Shown here piece after piece: positions 6,237-11,138 of a DNA stretch of 11,138 nt. Each line of letters begins with the position of its first letter. Position 1 is the first letter of the stretch. This DNA is from an uncultured Eubacteriales bacterium. Lineage in GTDB: Bacteria; Bacillota; Clostridia; Monoglobales; Monoglobaceae. The stretch lies in assembly GCA_900552305.1 (NCBI GenBank), contig URZD01000058.1, forward strand, positions 1 to 11,138, read 5' to 3'. The position numbers and the translations under genes are program-made. The notes under the pieces are model-generated. The model was given only the letters and a program-made list of their open reading frames with translations, had not been told where the DNA came from and made no database searches.

Positions 6237-8012
6237 ATGCGACATCTTATACCGTATCTTAAAAAATACAAGGCGGAGAGCGTTTTGGCGCCGCTTTTTA
6301 AAATGCTGGAGGCGTGCTTTGACCTGACCGTTCCGATTATTGTGGCGAGGATAATTGACAACGGAATTGCAAGCGGGGATAAAGCGTATATCTGGAGCCG
6401 ATTCGGCTTGCTTATCGCGATGGCGCTGCTCGGACTTTTGTGCAGCTTTGTCGCGCAGTTTTTTGCGGCGAAGGCGGCGGTCGGTACTGCGGCGGGACTA
6501 AGACACAGCCTGCTTGAAAAAATTCAGAGCTTCAGCTTTACCGAGCTTGACAAGGTCGGCACATCAACGCTGATTACACGGATGACGAGTGACGTAAACC
6601 AGGTGCAAAACGGAATAAATATGTTTTTGCGCCTGTTTCTGCGCAGTCCGTTTATCGTGTTCGGCGCAATGATTATGGCGTTTACGATAAACCGGGGTAT
6701 AGCGCTTGTTTTTGTTGCGGTTATTATAGTTTTGTTTGTGATAGTTTTCGGAATAATGCGCCTTACATCGCCGATGTACAAAGAGGTGCAGCAAAATCTT
6801 GACGCGGTGACGGGAGCCACGCGCGAGGACCTTAACGGCGTGCGTGTAATCCGCGCCTTCGGACGTGAACAGGTACAGGAGGACTTTTTTACGCGCGTGA
6901 ATAAGCTTCTGCTCGAGTCGCAGCTGCGCGCGGGCAAGGTCGCGGCAATGCTCAATCCGCTTACCTACCTTGTGATAAATTCGGGAATCATACTGATACT
7001 TATGCTCGGCGCGGACAGAATAGACAGCGGAGCGCTGCGCTCCGGCGACGTAATCGCGCTTGTAAACTATATCAGTCAGATACTGGTGGAGCTTGTAAAG
7101 CTGGCAAACCTTGTTGTTCAGCTCGGCAAGTCGGTTGCGGGCATGGGAAGAATAGGTCAGGCGCTTGACACTCCGTGCAGTATGAAGTTTGAGGACGGCA
7201 AAGCCGGTAACGCGGAAAACGGCGGCAGAGCCGACAAAGCGGGCGCTGCGGCGGTTGAGTTTGACCGTGTTTCGCTCCGTTATGCGGGGGCGGGAGCGGA
7301 GTCGCTCACCGATATTTCGTTTACGGCAAGGCGCGGCGAAACGATGGGAATTATCGGCGGAACGGGCAGCGGAAAGACCTCGCTTGTGAATCTTATACCG
7401 CGCTTTTATGACGCGACGGGCGGGTGCGTGTATATAAACGGACGGCGGATAACCGAGCTCCCGAGGGAAACGCTGCTGCGCGAGGTGGCTATTGTCGAGC
7501 AAAAGCCGCGGCTGTTTTCGGGTACGGTACGTTCCAATATGCTGTGGGGCAGTGAGGGCGCGACCGATGATGAGATATGGAGCGCGCTTGAAACCGCACA
7601 GGCGGCGGAATTTGTAAGGAAGAAGGACGGCGGTCTTGACGAGGAAATAAGCCAGGGCGGCGGAAATCTTTCGGGAGGTCAGAAACAGCGGCTTACCATT
7701 GCCCGCGCACTGCTCCGCGGTGCGGATATTCTTATACTTGACGACAGCGCGTCAGCGCTGGATTATGCGACAGACGCGGCGCTAAGACGTGCGATTGCGG
7801 AGCTGCCAAAGGACATGACGGTGTTTATCGTCAGTCAGCGTGCGGGGTCGATTATGAATGCGGACAAGATACTTGTTTTGGATGACGGCAGACTGGTCGG
7901 CTGCGGCAGCCATGCGGAGCTTATGGAGGACTGCGAAATCTATAGGGAAATATACGACAGCCAGTTCAAGGCGGAAAACAAAACGGAAAGGGAGCGGACA
8001 ACGGAGAAATGA
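6237..8012 (+). CDS. ABC exporter half-transporter with degenerate ATPase site (heterodimer subunit A)
   Basis: A 591-residue fused membrane/ATPase half-transporter. The N-terminal six-helix exporter domain spans about residues 1-310 and the ATPase domain about 340-575. Motifs from the ATG: Walker A GGTGSGKTS 374-382, Q-loop Gln422, signature LSGGQ 478-482 (canonical), Walker B ILILDD 498-503. The catalytic Glu after Walker B is Asp503 and the switch His is Gln534 (IVSQRAG). This is the degenerate-site subunit of heterodimeric exporters such as TM287/288, BmrCD and LmrCD. The start is the ATG at 6237, five bases after GGAGG; a TTG at 6225 overlaps that ribosome site and is not the start. A Gly/Ala-rich linker (about 321-339, DGKAGNAENGGRADKAGAA) precedes the ATPase domain. 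It overlaps the next gene by ATGA, so it is co-translated with its partner. Substrate unknown; drug or lipid/peptide export is typical. Confidence 0.92.
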   Translation: MRHLIPYLKKYKAESVLAPLFKMLEACFDLTVPIIVARIIDNGIASGDKAYIWSRFGLLIAMALLGLLCSFVAQFFAAKAAVGTAAGLRHSLLEKIQSFSFTELDKVGTSTLITRMTSDVNQVQNGINMFLRLFLRSPFIVFGAMIMAFTINRGIALVFVAVIIVLFVIVFGIMRLTSPMYKEVQQNLDAVTGATREDLNGVRVIRAFGREQVQEDFFTRVNKLLLESQLRAGKVAAMLNPLTYLVINSGIILILMLGADRIDSGALRSGDVIALVNYISQILVELVKLANLVVQLGKSVAGMGRIGQALDTPCSMKFEDGKAGNAENGGRADKAGAAAVEFDRVSLRYAGAGAESLTDISFTARRGETMGIIGGTGSGKTSLVNLIPRFYDATGGCVYINGRRITELPRETLLREVAIVEQKPRLFSGTVRSNMLWGSEGATDDEIWSALETAQAAEFVRKKDGGLDEEISQGGGNLSGGQKQRLTIARALLRGADILILDDSASALDYATDAALRRAIAELPKDMTVFIVSQRAGSIMNADKILVLDDGRLVGCGSHAELMEDCEIYREIYDSQFKAENKTERERTTEK

Positions 8013-9742
8013 GAAACGATACGTTAAAGCGCGTACTTGCGCTTATAAAAAAATACAGGTGGTCTGTTGCGGCAAGTCTGCTGCTGGCTCTGATAACCGC
8101 CGCGATTCAGCTTATTATACCGATTTTCTGCGGAAGGGCGATTGACGGTATGCTCGGTGTTCATGCGGTAAACGGACGTGCGGTGCTGCGTGCGGTGATT
8201 ATGATTGCCGCGGCTGCGGCGCTTGGGGCGGTTGCTCAAAAAATTCTTGCGGTCTGCAACAACCGAATCACATTTTCCGTATGCCGCGACCTGCGCGACA
8301 GTATGAGCCGAAAGATAAACAGGCTTCCGGTATCCTACCTTGACTCGCATCCCGCGGGCGATACGGTAAGCCGAATGGTGGCGGACGTTGATACGTTTGC
8401 GGACGGACTTCTTATGGGGTTTACCCAGCTGTTCACAGGTGTTGTAACAATCGCTGCAACGCTTGGGATAATGCTGTATCTTAACCGTATGATTGCGCTT
8501 GCGATAGTTGTGCTGACCCCGCTTTCAATATTCACTGCGCGTCTGATTGCAACAAAAACGCACAGATTTTTTGAGGAACAGGCGCGCGTCCGCGGTGAGC
8601 AGACCGCGCTGATTAACGAAACGGTGGAGGGACAGAGGACGGTGCGCGCCTTCGGTCACGAGAGCGCGAGCCTTGCGGCATTTGACGAGGTGAACGCGCG
8701 TCTGACAAAGGCGGCGCTTAACGCGACGTTTTTATCCAGTCTTACCAATCCGAGTACGCGGCTTATCAACAATATAGTTTATGCGGTTGTCGCGCTTATC
8801 AGTGCGCTTTATGCTGTTGCGGGCGGAATTACGGTAGGTCAGCTCAGCGTGTTTCTTAACTACGCCTCGCAGTATGCAAAGCCGTTTAACGAAATCAGCG
8901 GCGTGGTTACAGAGCTGCAAAACGCTCTGACCTGTGCGGAGCGTGTGTTTGAGATTCTTGACGAAGCGGAGGAAATTCCCGACTGTGCCGAGCCGGAGAA
9001 TCCGCCGCAGTCGGGGCGCGTGGAGCTTTGCGACGTTTCGTTCAGCTATGACCCGCAGCGAACGCTGATTGAGGGACTTTCGCTTGATATTAAGGCGGGA
9101 CAGCACATAGCGATTGTCGGACCGACAGGCTGTGGAAAGACAACGCTTATTAACCTTCTTATGCGGTTTTATGACGTGAACGGCGGCGCAATAAAGGTTG
9201 ACGGCGCGGATATACGCAAAATGACAAGGAAAAATCTGCGCTCGCGTTACGGAATGGTACTTCAGGACACATGGCTTGCGTCGGGAACAGTACGCGAAAA
9301 CATCGCCTACGGCAAGCCTGACGCGAGCGATGCGGAGATAGAGGCGGCGGCAAGAGCGGCGCACGCGCATTCGTTTATACGCAGACTTCCGGAGGGCTAT
9401 AATACGATTATAAAGGAAAACGGCAGCAATCTTTCCGCGGGGCAGCGGCAGCTGCTTTGTATCGCGCGGGCGATGCTTGACCTCCCGCCGATGCTGATTC
9501 TTGACGAGGCAACCTCGTCAATAGATACGCGCACCGAGATTAAAATACAGTCGGCATTTGCGCAGATGATGAAGGGCAGAACGTCGTTTATTGTCGCGCA
9601 CAGGCTTTCGACCATACGCGAGGCGGACGTTATTCTGGTTATGAAGGACGGACACGTCATAGAGCAGGGTGACCACGATTCGCTGCTTGACGCGGGCGGA
9701 TTTTATGCAAAGCTGTATAACAGTCAATTCGGTACAGCATAA
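8009..9742 (+). CDS. ABC exporter half-transporter with consensus Walker B (heterodimer subunit B)
   Basis: A 577-residue fused six-helix membrane domain (about 1-310) and ATPase domain (about 335-575). Motifs: Walker A GPTGCGKTT 371-379, Q-loop Gln419, signature LSAGQ 475-479 (second Gly replaced by Ala), Walker B LILDE with catalytic Glu500, D-loop SSID, switch His531 (VAHRLS). It keeps the catalytic Glu and His that subunit A lacks, while its own signature is non-canonical. The heterodimer would therefore have one consensus site (Walker A/B of B with LSGGQ of A) and one degenerate site. The start overlaps the previous stop (ATGA at 8009-8012) with GGAG just before it, implying translational coupling. 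The operon ends at the terminator near 9839. Confidence 0.93.
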   Translation: MRNDTLKRVLALIKKYRWSVAASLLLALITAAIQLIIPIFCGRAIDGMLGVHAVNGRAVLRAVIMIAAAAALGAVAQKILAVCNNRITFSVCRDLRDSMSRKINRLPVSYLDSHPAGDTVSRMVADVDTFADGLLMGFTQLFTGVVTIAATLGIMLYLNRMIALAIVVLTPLSIFTARLIATKTHRFFEEQARVRGEQTALINETVEGQRTVRAFGHESASLAAFDEVNARLTKAALNATFLSSLTNPSTRLINNIVYAVVALISALYAVAGGITVGQLSVFLNYASQYAKPFNEISGVVTELQNALTCAERVFEILDEAEEIPDCAEPENPPQSGRVELCDVSFSYDPQRTLIEGLSLDIKAGQHIAIVGPTGCGKTTLINLLMRFYDVNGGAIKVDGADIRKMTRKNLRSRYGMVLQDTWLASGTVRENIAYGKPDASDAEIEAAARAAHAHSFIRRLPEGYNTIIKENGSNLSAGQRQLLCIARAMLDLPPMLILDEATSSIDTRTEIKIQSAFAQMMKGRTSFIVAHRLSTIREADVILVMKDGHVIEQGDHDSLLDAGGFYAKLYNSQFGTA

Positions 9743-9838
9743 TAAAAGGGGATGTAAAAAAACTCCGGAACGCAAGAAAAGGCGGTTAAAACATAACCGT
9801 ATTGAATGTAAATAAATTGAAATTTATATTTTATGCAG
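9743..9838. other. AT-rich 3' region of the ABC operon
   Basis: I see no gene. Two minor inverted repeats are present: CGGTTA/TAACCG (9783-9799) and ATAAATT/AATTTAT (9812-9827). Neither has a U-tract. Confidence 0.4.
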
Positions 9839-9868
9839 AAACATCAGGGGCGCGCTCCCGATGTTTTT
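9839..9868. terminator. Intrinsic terminator between convergent genes
   Basis: AAACATC plus GGG (9839-9849, one bulged A) pairs with CCC plus GATGTTT (9857-9866) around a GC-rich loop, followed by T residues to 9868 on the plus strand. On the minus strand an A-run precedes the stem and a weaker T-rich stretch follows. It serves the ABC operon and lies 5 bases past the stop of the convergent gene, so it may be bidirectional. Confidence 0.75.
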
Positions 9869-9873
9869 ATTTG

Positions 9874-10320
9874 TCAGTACGGAAATTCTATTCTTTCTAT
9901 TGCGTCGCGCAGGGTGGGGTGGCGTATGATAAAGTGTATGGCGGGCGATTTGTTCTTTGAAATCATGACCCACTCGCCCTTGTGAATTACAATCCTTATA
10001 TTGCGGAACGCGTTTTCTGTGAACGGCTCGGCAAAATAGTTCGGCTGCTGTGCCGCAAAGTCGCGGGTGGCTTGAAGGTGAGCTGTGTATTCCGCGTATG
10101 TATAGGCAAGCTCGGCTTCAATGCCGGGAGCAAACAGCGTCGGAGAAAATGCGGCAAAATCCTCCTCGGTCGGCTGCGGAATAAGGTCGGTAACCGTGTT
10201 TGTTTCCAGTATTTCCGCCATCACATTTTTTTGAGACTGCGCAAATTTGCGGATTTTTTCAGAATCAGCCTCGCTTACGGAGCGGCTTTTCAGCATTTCC
10301 GGCAAAAGCCCGTCCGTCAT
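9874..10320 (-). CDS. C-terminal fragment of a split clostridial regulator-like protein
   Basis: A 148-residue ORF starting at an ATG that overlaps the stop of the upstream ORF (ATGA at 10317-10320). It reads like the C-terminal part of the same protein rather than a separate gene: it has no Shine-Dalgarno of its own. The frame is open upstream of the ATG and encodes PPLYT immediately before MTDGLLPEML, which fits the continuation of the upstream protein as I recall the family. It ends NKSPAIHFIIRHPTLRDAIERIEF, with HFIIRHP as a distinctive motif. No transmembrane segment or signal peptide is seen. It is probably a pseudogene fragment, or a separately translated domain produced by termination-reinitiation. 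Confidence 0.55.
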   Translation of the reverse strand: MTDGLLPEMLKSRSVSEADSEKIRKFAQSQKNVMAEILETNTVTDLIPQPTEEDFAAFSPTLFAPGIEAELAYTYAEYTAHLQATRDFAAQQPNYFAEPFTENAFRNIRIVIHKGEWVMISKNKSPAIHFIIRHPTLRDAIERIEFPY

Positions 10321-11138
10321 TGTGTAAAGCGGCGGATATTTCGGCGCACTCCCGCACTGTGCGCGTCTGCGAGAAGAAACGCGTTCAACGTGCCGGAGTT
10401 TTCCTCGCGGTAAATCTCCATAAGCGGATGAGCCTTTTTAAGAATGTCGGTGGCTCTTTTTTTGTAGTACGCAAGCTCGTCGCGGTTTTTGGTAAGGTAG
10501 TATTTTCCGTGCGCATGGCAGCCGGAGATGCTCTCGCCGCTTAAAGCTGCCGCGCCCGAAACATTCAGAAAGTGACAGAATATCCGATTGTGTACGCCGC
10601 GAAGGTAATACGGCGAAATCTGACCTGTCATATAGAGCGGTATCCAGCACTCCAGACCGAGCATAAGCTCGTTAAAGGGGCGGTTGAGGTTGTGTACAAC
10701 ATTCAGATGAAGTCCCTTTTTCAGCATAGCGGCAAGTCCGAACATATACTTTTTTGAAAATTCAGCGTCCTTTGCCATGTCATCCATCTGCATATCGCTA
10801 CACATAAAGACCTCCTGTTTTGAGCGCGACAGCGCGGTAGCTTTCAGAAAATCAAGCTCGCCCGCCTTCATTTCCTCAACTCCGTAATAGCTTTTTGAGG
10901 TCGGCAGCTGAAACGGCAGCGTCGGCACCTTTAAATCGTCAAAACGAATTGCGCGGATGTACTCGCCGAGGTCAAAATCGTTTAGCTTTTGCAAAAAGCC
11001 GGACACGGATTCGGCGTGACCGTCATGCGGGGCGCCGTCTGTGAGCCAATCGCGGATTGCGGCGGCATACGCGGCGCGGGAGGTCGGCACGGCGGCTGCG
11101 CCGATAAGCTCGGCAACAATTTTTTTGCCGCTGTCGGA
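10317..11138 (-). CDS. HTH-type regulator-like protein, N-terminal part (5' end beyond window, 3' end truncated by frame change)
   Basis: The frame is open to the right edge, so the true start lies outside; a GTG at 11090 is internal. The 274 visible residues include LPFQLPTSKSYYGVEEM, ELDFLKATALSRSKQEVFMCSDMQMDDMAKD, GLHLNVVHNLNRPFNELMLGLECWIPLYMTGQISPYYL and HFLNVSGAAALSGESISG. From memory this resembles a family of long Clostridia proteins annotated as helix-turn-helix transcriptional regulators, whose HTH lies N-terminal to this region. No HTH is visible here, so a DNA-binding role is inferred. After FLLADAHSAGVRRNI the frame ends in RRFTQ and a TGA, while the adjacent frame continues the protein. 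Biochemical function is unknown. Confidence 0.6.
   Translation of the reverse strand, partial: SDSGKKIVAELIGAAAVPTSRAAYAAAIRDWLTDGAPHDGHAESVSGFLQKLNDFDLGEYIRAIRFDDLKVPTLPFQLPTSKSYYGVEEMKAGELDFLKATALSRSKQEVFMCSDMQMDDMAKDAEFSKKYMFGLAAMLKKGLHLNVVHNLNRPFNELMLGLECWIPLYMTGQISPYYLRGVHNRIFCHFLNVSGAAALSGESISGCHAHGKYYLTKNRDELAYYKKRATDILKKAHPLMEIYREENSGTLNAFLLADAHSAGVRRNIRRFTQ

Noticed and set aside
9812..9827. ATAAATT/AATTTAT inverted repeat after the ABC operon
   Set aside because: A short AT-only palindrome with a 2-base loop is expected by chance in AT-rich sequence; the real terminator is just downstream.
10325..10345. Programmed -1 ribosomal frameshift joining the split regulator
   Set aside because: No X-XXY-YYZ slippery heptamer is visible around the frame change, and there is no obvious downstream stimulatory hairpin.

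Overview
The window looks like chromosomal DNA from a member of the Bacillota, probably a gut-type Clostridia lineage. It has moderate GC, AG-rich Shine-Dalgarno sequences, near-consensus sigma-70/A promoters in AT-rich intergenic gaps, and protein families typical of that group. The taxonomic call is inference from gene content; no marker gene is present. I recognise no mobile element, CRISPR array, tRNA or rRNA.

Layout from left to right. (1) Positions 1-1354: a minus-strand THUMP-domain class I RNA methyltransferase (RlmL/YpsC type). Its own promoter drives a leader of about 130 nt that can fold into three successive hairpins. (2) Positions 1547-5144: a small carbohydrate locus. It holds a GH63-like (alpha/alpha)6 glycosidase and an AraC-family regulator on the minus strand, and a divergent Gfo/Idh/MocA protein with GH109-like motifs on the plus strand. 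Upstream of the glycosidase are a strong promoter embedded in a 12-bp-arm palindrome and a pair of direct repeats exactly 21 bp apart, the geometry of AraC-type activator half-sites. (3) Positions 5155-5194: an intrinsic terminator between convergent genes. (4) Positions 5235-9742: a minus-strand LysR regulator divergent from a two-gene ABC exporter operon. The two ABC half-transporters form a classic asymmetric heterodimer with one degenerate and one consensus ATPase site. The divergent promoters share one -35 sequence. (5) Positions 9839-9868: a terminator between convergent genes. (6) Positions 9874-11138: a minus-strand gene, cut by the window edge, that resembles a clostridial HTH-type regulator family. 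It appears broken (or split) by a one-base frame change near 10331-10340, leaving two ORFs joined by an ATGA overlap.

How the parts may work together. The AraC regulator probably senses a sugar signal through its cupin-like domain and controls the glycosidase and perhaps the divergent Gfo/Idh/MocA gene, giving an intracellular glycan- or oligosaccharide-processing unit with no transporter in view. The LysR regulator probably controls the heterodimeric exporter. I see no clearly novel multi-gene system. The most interesting material is regulatory: the AraC-type operator and palindrome, the structured methyltransferase leader, the shared -35, and the split regulator gene.
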